Shown: positions 1 to 9,895 of the stretch, in pieces
Position numbering within the stretch: the stretch's first letter is position 1
How the letters are laid out: the number at the start of each line of letters is the position of its first letter
Assembly: GCA_038049695.1 (NCBI GenBank)
Contig: CP142455.1
Location: forward strand, 26,697,501-26,761,500
Source: Cinnamomum chago
Taxonomy: Eukaryota > Streptophyta > Magnoliopsida > Laurales > Lauraceae
Direction: 5' to 3'
Length of the DNA stretch: 64,000 nucleotides
Translations under genes and position numbers: made by a program
The notes under the pieces: model-generated
What the model was told of the DNA's origin: nothing
Databases searched by the model: none
The model's input: the letters and a program-made list of their open reading frames with translations, nothing else

Positions 1-1713
1 GAACTCCTGCAGATGTTCGTCCTGGACGAGCTTTTCCAAATGCGACCGCAGTATCCTGCATTCCTCGGTCTTGTGGCCGCTCTCCTTGTGGCATGCACAA
101 AACCTGGTCTGATCTCGGGAAGACGGGTCGCCTCTCATGGGCTCTGGCCAGCTGAAGTATGGCCTTGATTTAATCTTGTACATGATTCTGTGGATAGGCT
201 CCTTAAAGATCGTATTAACTGCCCGATATGCATCCTCGGACAGCCTGGGCCTCTTGCCTCTCGTCGAGGTGAACGCCTGAGCCCTTGCCGAGCTGGCTGG
301 CGCTGGCGCCCAGCGTCTGTCTGACTCATCTCTTCGGGACGGCCCCTTATCTTTCCTTGAGGGTTTTTCATCTCGTTCCTTCTGTGTGGCCCCATGGTTT
401 TCCCGAGCTCGAACCTGGTCGTCTTCTTGGGCAATGTAGCGGTTGACTATGGACATGAGCGCCGCTGTGGAGGACACCGGGTTCCTAGCCAGATCTTTGC
501 GAAGGTCGCTGTTTGGCAGCAAGGCATTCTGAAATGCGAAGATGGCAACCTCATCCTTGGAATTCTCGATCTGACTGTAGACTGTCCAGAATCGCTTCAC
601 GAACTGGGTGACATTCTCTTCTCGCTTTATCTTCAGGGCCATAATATCCGCATCTGTTTTCGGCAGGATTCTGTAGGCCTGGAACTTCTTCATAAAGGAC
701 TGCTGGAGTTGTTGCCAACTCGAAATGGACCCCTCCGGGAGCACACAAAACCACTTCAAGGGGAGGTCACCCAAACTGGAGAAAAAGACTCGACAGTTTA
801 GATGACCCTCATCTCCCCACACAGACATCCTCTGGGAGAAGTGTCTGAGGTGCACAGCTGGATCCGAGACCCCATCATAAGTGATGAACCTCGGGACGAT
901 GAACTTCTTCGGCAAGGGGTATCTCCTAACGTCGCGAAAGAAGGGGGATGTGCCGAGGTCAACAGTCTCGCAGGCCTCCCGTTGGTCTCGGGCGAGACCG
1001 GCCACCTCGAGGTTGTGCTGGACTATCCGCTTGATGCGCTCGTCCAGCCACTCTTGGCTGTTAAACTTGCTCTCTGGAATGGTCTCCGACGCTTTCCTCG
1101 AGTAGCTGTGGCTGGTGCTCGAACCTTCGTCTCGAGTTCGGTCGCGCCTTTTCGCATTCAGATGGTCCCTCAAGTCTTTCTCGGGGGAGTCAGGGCGCCT
1201 GCCACGAGACACCCTCCTCTCGCGTTGTCGCTGCGAGTGCTGCTGCTGCCACGACTGCTGCTGCTGAGAGTGCCGCTGATGTCTTGTTGAACTCGTAGCT
1301 CTTTCCAGCTGCTGCTGGAGCTGGCGGATCAGAGCGTCATTCTCTTTGATGGCCTCATTCTGCGCTCTAATCTCTTCAAGGGTGGAGTCAAAGTCATCAT
1401 CAGGATTATTTTCCTCATCCTCAGCATCCTCCATCTGATCAGAGGGACGTGGTCCATCGACCACTGGAGATTTGCTCCGTTGATCTCGACCCGTCAGGAG
1501 ACCTGCAGGCTGTTGTTGAGTATCTCCCCTCCGGAAAGCATACTCCGAGCGAAGGTCATGCTCCTGAACGTTGATTCGGACGAGATCGCGCTCGACGTCG
1601 TCCTCTGCAACTGGTTGCTTCCAAGACCTCTTCTTGGCAGGGAGGAGGTTAGAGGACGGTCTTGCACACTTTGCCTTGGATGTTTCTCCGCCTTTCGTAG
1701 CTCTCCTCGTCAT
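1..1713 (-). CDS. Ty3/gypsy retrotransposon gag polyprotein, C-terminus beyond the window
   Basis: The minus strand is open from an ATG at 1713 to the left edge: 571 codons with no stop (the frame stays open upstream to 1801). It should encode the structural gag protein that packages element RNA. Residues about 1-150 are charged; about 150-190 are Gln/Arg-rich. The retrotransposon gag core lies at about 270-400, with motifs such as FITYDGVSDPAVHLRHF (about 276), WFCVLPEGSISSWQQL (about 321) and VTQFVKRF (about 368). A His/Cys motif CACHKESGHKTEEC at about 536-550 is typical of this gag type in plants. A PBS and LTR lie just upstream. I see no frameshift, so this copy may be young. Protease and pol would lie left of the window. 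The GC content is clearly higher than in the flanking DNA. Confidence 0.9.
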   Translation of the reverse strand, partial: MTRRATKGGETSKAKCARPSSNLLPAKKRSWKQPVAEDDVERDLVRINVQEHDLRSEYAFRRGDTQQQPAGLLTGRDQRSKSPVVDGPRPSDQMEDAEDEENNPDDDFDSTLEEIRAQNEAIKENDALIRQLQQQLERATSSTRHQRHSQQQQSWQQQHSQRQRERRVSRGRRPDSPEKDLRDHLNAKRRDRTRDEGSSTSHSYSRKASETIPESKFNSQEWLDERIKRIVQHNLEVAGLARDQREACETVDLGTSPFFRDVRRYPLPKKFIVPRFITYDGVSDPAVHLRHFSQRMSVWGDEGHLNCRVFFSSLGDLPLKWFCVLPEGSISSWQQLQQSFMKKFQAYRILPKTDADIMALKIKREENVTQFVKRFWTVYSQIENSKDEVAIFAFQNALLPNSDLRKDLARNPVSSTAALMSIVNRYIAQEDDQVRARENHGATQKERDEKPSRKDKGPSRRDESDRRWAPAPASSARAQAFTSTRGKRPRLSEDAYRAVNTIFKEPIHRIMYKIKSRPYFSWPEPMRGDPSSRDQTRFCACHKESGHKTEECRILRSHLEKLVQDEHLQEF

Positions 1714-1740
1714 GGTGATAGGGAAGATTATGCAAATCGT

Positions 1741-1758
1741 TCCCCACAGACGGCGCCA
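1741..1758 (-). promoter_or_regulatory. Retrotransposon primer-binding site (tRNA-Asp type)
   Basis: Read on the minus strand this is TGGCGCCGTCTGTGGGGA, two bases inside the LTR end. Its first nine bases and last five match the complement of the plant tRNA-Asp 3' end (from memory of that tRNA). Such a site primes minus-strand cDNA synthesis and fixes the orientation of the element. Confidence 0.75.
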
Positions 1759-1760
1759 AT

Positions 1761-2612
1761 TGTAAGTGCAGAAAATATACTCACAAGTAAAAGGGGTGCC
1801 TCAAGGGACTTATCCAAAAGACTAGAGGTAGAACTGCTTGATCTGGGGACCTGAAAGGGAAGAAGAAAAAGAAAGCGTCAAAGGACCCTGGCTGTGGGTA
1901 GCGCAGGGCTAGCTCTCCGATGCCTGAGTGAGTACAGGTTGGAGAAGAGTCGAGGAACTTTCAGGGAGTTCTTGCATGTAAGTCTGCGTACCTCTTTCTT
2001 TGGTGAATTCTTTACCTTATATGAGAAAATCCTCTCGTTCCTATGTGAATGGGCCCAGTGATCTGACTGCTGGGGTCATATCAGTCCATAGAGTCATTAA
2101 TGAAGATCCATCATAGCCCACATTGCATTTAATGAAGGTCTGATCAGTCCATACGGCATTGATTCCTAGTCACATTGGGCCTGATCCTCTTCTGATTTGT
2201 TGGCGGCTGAAATCCTATCGAATCCCCTCTCGGGCCCTGCCCAAATATGGCTGCAGCCATTAGATATGACCTTGTCAGGGATTTGGTGGGGATGAACGGC
2301 TGTGACGACATATCTGTCTTGTCAGCGCGTGCTTGCATCCTGCCACGTGTCCTGCATGGGACGTGGCTGTCAGGCCCTGCCTTGGTTGGGTGGCTTGTGG
2401 CGCCTCTACCGCACAGCCGAGACTGAGGTGGTCATGGCAGTAGTATAGCCGAAGGGGGATCAGCTGATAATAACCGAGACCGATAATAGAGTTGCCGAAG
2501 CCAAGGTGATGTAGGAGCGAGCAAGTAAATCGGTCCGTGGCCGTGGCCGAGACCCTGCCGGATGCTTTTGCCAAGATCAGGCCAGACCCTATTATTTGAG
2601 GACGTCCCCACA
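1761..2612 (-). repeat. 5' LTR of the minus-strand Ty3/gypsy element
   Basis: On the minus strand the LTR begins TGTGGGGACGTCC at 2612 and ends CACTTACA at 1761, giving about 852 bp with TG...CA termini. A TATA-like CATATAAGG lies at 2015-2023 on the minus strand. It directly precedes the PBS and gag. The start could instead be at 2614, because the terminus reads TGTGTGGGG. The partner LTR is outside the window, so no TSD can be checked. Confidence 0.8.
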
Positions 2613-2850
2613 CAATAGCTATTTTAAAGGAGAAATTAATTAAGATTGATTTGATTAGCTACTTTTAAGCATATGAGATTGGGTAGTAATAAGAGAAGAA
2701 TCAATCTCTAACTTGCCATTTGTGTTAAATCTCATTATCTCTATTTAAATTGGATGACATGGTACTTTTATAGGCTTAGAAGAAGGGGCATTTTCTTGCA
2801 AATAACGCCCGGTTAGTTCTGTAGCTGACCTATATATATATATATTGGTC
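2613..2850. other. AT-rich DNA, nothing recognised
   Basis: AT-rich sequence between the gypsy LTR and the bZIP pseudogene homology. It has a short (TA)n run near 2832-2846. No coding potential is seen. Confidence 0.4.
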
Positions 2851-3540
2851 CATGCTTAGCATGTGCATGCATGTACTCTCTCTCTTTCTAAAAGCTAAAA
2901 TAGATGTATGCATGTCTAAAAAAGGAATCAAGTTTATTGGTGTTATTTTCTCTTATTTTATTATTTATCTCTATAATAGGTATTCATGAACTTGTAAATT
3001 AAAAGAAAGGGAAATTCTCCATTTTAGAAGTTGTAGGCAATTACAGAAATCAAATTAATGTCTGCAGACGCATGTTGTTAAGAGCTGAAATCTGGAAAAA
3101 CCGAATAACCCATGTCTTAGGATTTAATATAAAGCCTCCATGACGAAGTTTTTTTTTTTTTTAATAAATTGTCGACTCAAGTTACTAATAGAATCATATC
3201 AAAACTTCTATATTTAATGATTAAATCTGCTTGCGTGGCTAACAATATGGAATCAATATTTCTCACCCATTCCTTTATTTTTCACAACAGATTCAGTTCA
3301 ACTCATCTATTTGCTTCAAAGCTTCCAAACATTTTGTAAAGCCCATGGCCATCAAAATCCCAAACCATGTATCCCACCTTACAATCGTTTGGTCCTGACA
3401 CAAACCCATTTCACTTGTACAACTACACCTTCCATACGCTTCATTTCCAAAACCATGTTACAATTAATTCCATATACAATCCCATAAGACCCACAAATAT
3501 TTACCCAACAGCAGAAGTGATAGCTACAAATAGAAGAAGT

Positions 3541-4330
3541 GACAAAATTGTGTGGCCCGACTACCACGGGGCCCACGCCAGATCGGGGCCTACGGTGTGC
3601 CTCGGATGAACTCCCATTAAGCCTCGATCTGGTAGAGTCAGTTAAGGATCAAACTCTTGGTGGTCGAGTTTGGATCGGGTCCAGACTCTTGGTTAGGCTG
3701 ACTTCCCAAGCTAGTCGGAGATATGAGATTCCAGTAGGGTTGTAATTAAACGGGTCGGTTCCGGTCCGGGTCCAAGGTGGACCAGGGACCGGAACCGTTA
3801 AGGAGAAAGTGGAACCGGATTCGGACCTGGAACCGTTTCAGAACCGGTTTTTTGGCTCCAGAACCGGATCCAGAACCATATATGGGACGGGTCTGGATCC
3901 GGGTCCGGGTTTAGGTAGAGAATTATATTAAAAAACATGGTTTTGAGGAGAGATTTTCGAAAATTGAAATAATATATCGGGTCTCAGATCCACGGGTCCG
4001 AACCAAGGTGGAACCGGACCCGGACCCATTGACTTATCGGGACCTAAATAAAGACCCAGACATGGTTTTTAACGGGTCGGAACCTCAGGGTAATCGTAGA
4101 ATCGGGTACCCATTTACATCCCTAGATTCCAAGAGAGGTAGAGTACGGATCGAGTCGTGATTTGTAGGGATTGGTCTATTTAAGTGAGATGGGAACCCTT
4201 GCTTTGTTTATCTAGTATATTTGAGAGTATTCGCAGCAAGTTCACAGGGTCTGCCTCACACCGGAACATACAAAGGTTCTCTGCAAGTTCGGCACCGACA
4301 CCTATCCGGGACCAATAAGTTCTTTCATGA
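3541..4330. mobile_element. Insertion splitting bZIP pseudogene copy 1
   Basis: Alignment by eye with the uninterrupted copy at 38.5 kb shows about 790 bp of extra, GC-richer sequence here, between AGAAGTGAC and GACTATCATCAAAG. It may be a solo LTR or another TE. The left end reads TGTGGCCCGACTACC at about 3549. The ends and TSD are not certain. It itself contains a smaller hAT-like element. Confidence 0.5.
3734..4123. mobile_element. hAT-like MITE, nested
   Basis: A 390-bp element has imperfect terminal inverted repeats: left TAGGGTTGTAATTAAACGGGT, right the complement of AGGGATGTAAATGGGT. It is flanked by the 8-bp direct repeat AGATTCCA at 3726-3733 and 4124-4131, the TSD size expected for hAT. 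The interior is rich in GGTCCGGAACCG-type words. A relative lies at 13701-13719 plus 21104-21405. There is no ORF, so it would need transposase from elsewhere. Confidence 0.7.
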
Positions 4331-4620
4331 CTATCATCAAAGAGAAATAATATTGAGAGCTCTAAAGGGAGATATACGATAATAGGTTTTACGCTTCAGG
4401 AAAGAGGTTGAGAGAAGGCATAGGAGATGATAAAGAATAGAAAATCAGCAGCAAGCTTAGAGCGAGAAAATTATGTGTATGACAATGCATACTCTTTGTG
4501 TGGGAGGGTACAAAATACCTTCACCTCGTGACATTGTGGAGTCTATGGATATTTACTCAAAATGTGCTTTCCAATGATATGTAGAATTCAAAATCCAGTA
4601 GAAGGATTAAAAGTTATAGT

Positions 4621-5200
4621 CACTTGAATATTTGTGTCGGAAAAATGATGAAAAAGGAGATCCAGGCGAGGCCATGCATTCCTTTGCCCAGACCTTGGCG
4701 AGGAATGCATAACCCTTGTCCAGGCCTAGCAATGGGATGCACTCCCTTCCCCAAGAGTGGGTTTTTGTCCTTTAATGCCAAGGGGGGAGGCTCCAAAAGG
4801 TATAAAAACCCCCTTGGGCTCCCATTATCACACACAATTGCTTTCTTGATGCGAATTCTGTGCGAAATACTTGAGTTTCCGACTTTTGGCTATTCTCCTT
4901 TGTGATCCTTACCTTAGTCTTAGAACACTAAAGAACCAGGATGCCTTTGGCCGCATGTCCTATTTCCTTGAGTTCCCATGTTTGCATCTTCTCCGTTGGT
5001 TACTATACTAAGTCCCTTGGGACAAGTTTGCCTTCTCCATCATGGCATTCCTTGCCTTAGCCTTGGGGTCTCACTAGACTTACGCCTTCCCCTCTGCGGT
5101 TGTAGCATCGGTCTTGAAAACACTGTTGACACTAAAAATGCCACATTGTCCATTCATACATCAAAGAAGTTACATGAGGATGTATCAGGCCACAATGGGC
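4621..5200 (+). other. Promoter-like repeat DNA, unassigned
   Basis: This contains a TATA-like GGTATAAAAACCC at 4799-4811 followed by pyrimidine-rich leader-like sequence. Upstream is an imperfect inverted repeat with arms ATGCATTCCT (4674-4683) and AGGAATGCAT (4701-4710). The ORF at 4624-4905 has no recognisable domain. It could be a fragment of an LTR; no TSD was found. Confidence 0.3.
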
Positions 5201-5289
5201 GAAGCTACTTTAAGCATCAGATCTTGTCGAAACCGTTTGAAAACATCAAGATCCTTCAAAACAGTCTTAAGAAGTGTACAAATAAAGGT

Positions 5290-6100
5290 TTGGGCGATTT
5301 CGACATCATTTGGCCCGACTTTACTCTTCAAGCGGCCAAATTAGAGCTCCCGGTGACGGTGAAGCTAGGGACCTTGTTTAAAAAAGCGGAGCACATAGTT
5401 GGCCTTAAAATGCCACTGGAAGGCTCCACACCAAATTTTAGACCATTCCAACACCGTTTGGCACAAAATGCAAAAAGTCACATTCTCTACATGACAAAGT
5501 CAGCCCTCTCGGCAATAACAGCATCGGAGACATTAAATTTTTAATAAGAGCCTGTGGATAGTCTTAAAATACTTTTAAGAGGACCATGTAAAATTTCAGG
5601 TCAAACCGACAACACTTGACCCAACATCAACCCTCAAGCTACAAAACCAGGCCTACCGGCGACCGAGACCGCTGAAGTCATCACTCATCAAACAAAGTAC
5701 ATGGATGGTCTCACAATTTTTCAAGGGGCTACATGTCAAGTTTCAGGTCTTTTCGACATTATTTGACCTGACTTTGATCCCCCGGAAGCTATACCAGGTC
5801 TCCCAGCGACGGAGCTCCTCGAGAGTATGGTTTGCAAATCGGAGATAACTGATCATCTTAAAATGATTCCGAAAGGCTCCTCGTCAAATTTTAGCTCAAT
5901 CGGACATCGTTTGATCATATATCAAAACGCGACGTCTTTCTCATGAAAAAATCAAGCCTACTGGCGAAAGAACCCCAAACGGCTTTAAAATTCAAATAAA
6001 ACCAATGGTTTGTCTTATTTATTTCATGTGAAGCTTCACCTCTGGTCATTCTGACTTCGTTTGACCCAATTTTGGCTTCTGGCGGCAAATTGGCACCCTT
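5290..6100. repeat. Diverged tandem repeat, period about 148 bp
   Basis: A word of the form AATTT(C/T)AGGTC...CGACATCGTTTGACC followed by ...AAGCT...CC(T/A)...GGCGAC(G/C)GAG recurs at about 5295, 5440, 5594, 5738, 5888 and 6032, spaced 144-154 bp apart. Units are highly diverged and the frame is not conserved. The ORF at 4978-5544 runs into the array and is probably chance. The origin is unknown; it could be an old satellite or an internally repeated LTR. Confidence 0.5.
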
Positions 6101-6224
6101 GTGCAACATAGTCTTCGGCTTTCCCGGAAAATCAGAAACTTTACCCTCCGCTTTGCGCGGTTTTTCGTCAAGTTATCTATAGGAAAATCATGCCAAAGAT
6201 TGTACAAAAATACCAAGAAAAATA

Positions 6225-9200
6225 TGTAACACCCCGATCCGCCTTAATTTTGATTAATAGTTATTTAATTGAGATTAATTTCTTAATGGATGTTTTGAAT
6301 GTATTTGGGCTTGATTAGGTAGAATTAGTTGGGTCGACTATGACTTTTTAGAGTGTTTTTGTTTATTTAGATTTTTACGGGTTTTGGGTGCATTGCATAA
6401 AGCATCTCATGGACTTTAATTCTTGTGTTTTGACCCAATTGATTCGAATCCATCTTGACCCATTTCCTGCTCATTTGCCAGCCCAAGCCTCTTTTTGAAA
6501 ATTCTGTTAACCTAATTGGACTTGCATGCAGCTGCAGGAAAGACATTAATTCAAAAGAGGTCATTTCACAAAACCACGAGTCCTCTTTCTCCTTCATTTT
6601 TCCAGCAACAACCTCTACAGTTCTTCTTCTTCTCTACATCATCTTCTTCTTCACCCCTTTATCTCTACTAAATCAAGAGCCTATATGTGTGAAAGGGTGA
6701 CTCAATTCCCATTTCCTAGTCCTCCCACACACATTTAATGGTGTGACCTTGAAAGAACCTCATCTCCTTCGTCATTTCAATCAACCGGCCAAGGAGATCT
6801 TTTGCATGTGAAGGATTCCATCTCCATTTCGTCTCTATTTCATCTTTCTACCACATGTTAGATTGTGTGGTCTCAATCCATCAGTTGATGTAATAAATTG
6901 ATTAATTTCTTTATTTATCAATAGAATCATGCTTTCCTTTCATGAGATGAATGGTGATTTATTACTTAATGCACATGACCAATACATTTGACATAATGGT
7001 TCATGAGATGAATCGGGTCCCATTAGTATATTAGATGTGATATATGTATATGAATGAGATCCACATACGGGAGATATGTGTCACAAATCTTATACTTAAA
7101 ATATCTTTACAATTAGTGATGAGACCGAGCATCTCATCTGATAATGTTACAGCACTTTGATCACTATGAGATAGTGAGATTTGTCTCGATCAACAGAATG
7201 GAAGATTCTGGATCACGGTGCTGGTACATTGGATGTATTGAAGGACCATGAGAAGCACCTTATGAAATACTGTCTCGATTTAAGGACTGCTCTCATAATT
7301 CCCTAGGACTAGGTTCTCAATCCCTAGCACTGAAATCTATCTACATTATCCCCTTGTGCCAATTAATTGATTTATTATTAGTAGGTGTGCACCCATCTCG
7401 ATTAAGAGTTAATTGGATGATACTGATCATCACTGTGATTAATTGGGGCTCAAGGATAATAAGATGTGGATCTAAGATTGGACGGGACAAATTTATTCCA
7501 ATTGATCTATGGATAATGATAGAGGGACCTACTTGTGTTAATGTGGAAGTTTAGGGTCTTCATTGTAATTTATTCCTAAGACTGTAGTGCAATTGCATTT
7601 ATATAGTGGTGTTATTTGCAATTAACTGTGGGCCCGGATTGCACATGAGATGTGGGGTCGCGGTGCCCCAGTTGGAGCCAGCTTTCTAAGGAATCCCTAG
7701 TGGTCCCCATGCTAGCTCAATGTATTAGAAAGTTACTATTCTTACTTGAGCTCTAAATGGAAGGAATTAGAAAGTTACTATTTCTATTTGAAGTGGGACT
7801 TCTAATAGTGGTAATAGTAAGCTACTAATTTATGTGAAAGTGTGACTTCTAATACAAATTTAGTAAGAGAGTTAAAAGAGGAGTCATGAGGGCTATGAAT
7901 AAGGGAATAAACACCCTTGGACGTCCATGCAATATTCCATTATTGTGATTCACGCCCAGCCCATATTGTGCAAGAGTTGCACACGACTCTCTCTCTTTCT
8001 CTTCTAGTTCCCTTCTAATTCCTTGGAGTTTCTAGTAAAATTTTCTCTTGGAGATTCCACCAGCTTCTTGAGAAAAGAGATATGATAAACGGGTCATAGC
8101 GTGGAAGATCAATAGGTCTTAGAGACTTTTGTTTGATACGTGAAAGTGTTTCATCATAAAAAAAAGACGCAACTTCTCCATTAGAGCACTACTGGGGTCC
8201 AAAGGTATAATCAACTTCTCTACTTGTTGTAGATTATTTTGTTGCAAGTAGTTGCTGATTTCTATCTTCTAGATAGGTTATATTGCTGTACATGATTGAT
8301 GAGAATGAGAGATTGCATCTTGGATTGGATTTTGTAGCCTTACAGATAGTTGATCCCTGAGTCAAGTGGGTTAAAAGTTTTGAAAATCAATCCACGAGGC
8401 CCATCTACTTCCAACACCACAAGGGTTTCATCTATTGAGCCAAGCACACCTCCATTTTCATTTCTCAAGTCTTTTGGTAAGCCTTTTGGTTCAAGATTCA
8501 TGTCTTTTTGTTCAAAGTCGAATTTGAAAGGTTATATTGGTGTTGCATGTGTATTTCAAATCCATTCTTTTCATTCATCATTGTGGGAATTTCATCTTCT
8601 CCATTACATTCGGGGGTATTTTCTTTTGAGAGCTTGTTTGGGCAATAGGGCTTGATTTAGCTTGATTTTGGTTCCAAGCACCTTAAGGCAAGTAAAACAA
8701 TTTATATTTTGTACATGCATTTTCATTTCTATGATTCTTTATAAGATTCATGTTTTAGAAGCCCAATTCCAGCTCATATGTTAAGTTGTTTCTCATCCTG
8801 TTAATTTGCCCAATTTGTTTCTTATTTTTGTTAATGGGTTATTCAATAAATTAATGTTTGGGCTTTGTTTCGGTTGGGAATGTTGCAGGGTGGTTTAGAG
8901 TGAGCATTGGAGGCTCATATTGTGTAGGAAAATGCCATATAGAAGGCTTGGGTGTAATGGAGCTTGAGAAATCACCTAAAACAGAACCATTTTGGGCTTA
9001 GTTCGCGTGTCGGCATTTACCTAGCGGTTAGCCTCCAAATCCTTGGTTACAAAAATAGAATGTACACTTTTTTTCAGCCTTTTCGTAGTCACCCCGCGGC
9101 TAGCCTCCAACTGGCCCCCTTTTTCTTGCTAGAAACTTCCAACGGCCATAACTTTTGATCCATACGTCCGATTTTGGATGTCTGCATACCGTTGGAAAGA

Positions 9201-9895
9201 ACTTGAAGCGTAGAATCGAGTGGTCGATACACTTTATTGATCTGAGGTTGGGGGGGGGGGGGGGTGGATTACTTGGATTTAAAATTTGGCAACCAGAATG
9301 TACCACGAGCCAAGGGAAGAACTATAGGATGCTTAGATGGTTTTAGCCCAGTAGGTGGACTTTTAGGATGGATCACTTGAACCCTAAATCATGCCCAATG
9401 GACTTGTAATTCATGTGGGTGCGGTGTGTGCAATCGTACACCCACAAGAGGCCTCTTGTTCTTCGTATTTATGATCCGAACCAAATGTGTTATACTAAGG
9501 GATTCGGCAACAAAATTAAGTAACGCCAAGGGTTCCTTTGTAGCCTACTTATGCCGGAATCCTTAGTACTACTCCAAGTTAGACGTTGAAGACCACGAGT
9601 GTTCCCAAAACCGTAGGCTGGATTTGATTCATATCTTTATTCCATGTATGATCTATATTTATTCATTTGCATTCCTTTTCCAGTATTCTCGTATGACTTG
9701 CTCATACTTCTCTTTAGTTCATGTATATCTTGTTTATGCACTTGTTTATGTGTATACTTGCTTCCGTTTTTGCTTAATTATTCTTATGATAAGTTTTGAT
9801 TATGTACCACTGGTGAAAACCAATTTTTGGGTTATTTTTGTGTTTTCGGGCCATTTGGCCTCTGCAATTTTCTGAAAATCTAATTTTCGGGGCAT
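6225..9895 (+). repeat. Family-B LTR-like sequence, interrupted by a solo LTR
   Basis: It begins TGTAACACCCCGATCC at 6225 and its apparent end reads TTTTCGGGGCATG near 9895. The flanks AAATA and AAATC match at 4 of 5 bases, so the ends are tentative. It has a CT-rich leader (about 6600-6660), a GGCAAGTAA splice-donor-like site near 8690, a TTGCAGGG acceptor-like site near 8885, and words shared with the minus-strand copies at 52225-52764 and 62911-64000. Examples are CGCGGCTAGCCTCC at 9095-9108 and the complement at 63101-63117. A run of 15 G lies at 9250-9264. No coding exon is recognised. Confidence 0.4.
6856..8416 (+). repeat. Solo LTR A1 with perfect TSD
   Basis: A 1561-bp sequence begins TGTTAGATTGTG and ends CTTCCAACA. 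It is flanked by the 5-bp direct repeat CCACA at 6851-6855 and 8417-8421. The same sequence occurs at 50500-52219. TG...CA ends, a 5-bp TSD and the lack of an internal region identify a solo LTR left by LTR-LTR recombination. Pyrimidine-rich leader sequence near 7985-8020 suggests plus orientation. The lineage is not determined. Confidence 0.8.

Larger units (their letters stand above)
2860..4620 (+). pseudogene. FD-like bZIP transcription factor, dead copy 1
   Basis: The N-terminal exon starts at ATG 3367 and reads MYPTLQSFGPDTNPFHLYN onward to about 3540. The remainder of the exon resumes at about 4330 after an insertion. A recognisable basic region MIKNRKSAASLERENYVYD lies at 4427-4483. 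Group-A bZIPs of the FD/ABF type have a basic region of the form NRESAARSR(A/E)RK; here the Asn is kept, but the later arginines are lost and no leucine zipper follows. The segment from about 2860 to 4620 is paralogous to 37880-38960, including the CT-rich leader. The insertion, frame breaks and missing zipper make it non-functional as a DNA-binding protein. Assignment to the FD subgroup is inferred from the N-terminal similarity to the copy at 24.5 kb. Confidence 0.7.

Noticed and set aside
135..1854. Several plus- and minus-strand ORFs overlapping the gypsy gag
   Set aside because: They lie in other frames of the long open gag (1-1713, minus), which has clear gag motifs; the others have none.
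4978..5544. 188-codon ORF as a protein gene
   Set aside because: It runs into the diverged 148-bp repeat, has no recognisable domain, and the frame is not kept between repeat units.
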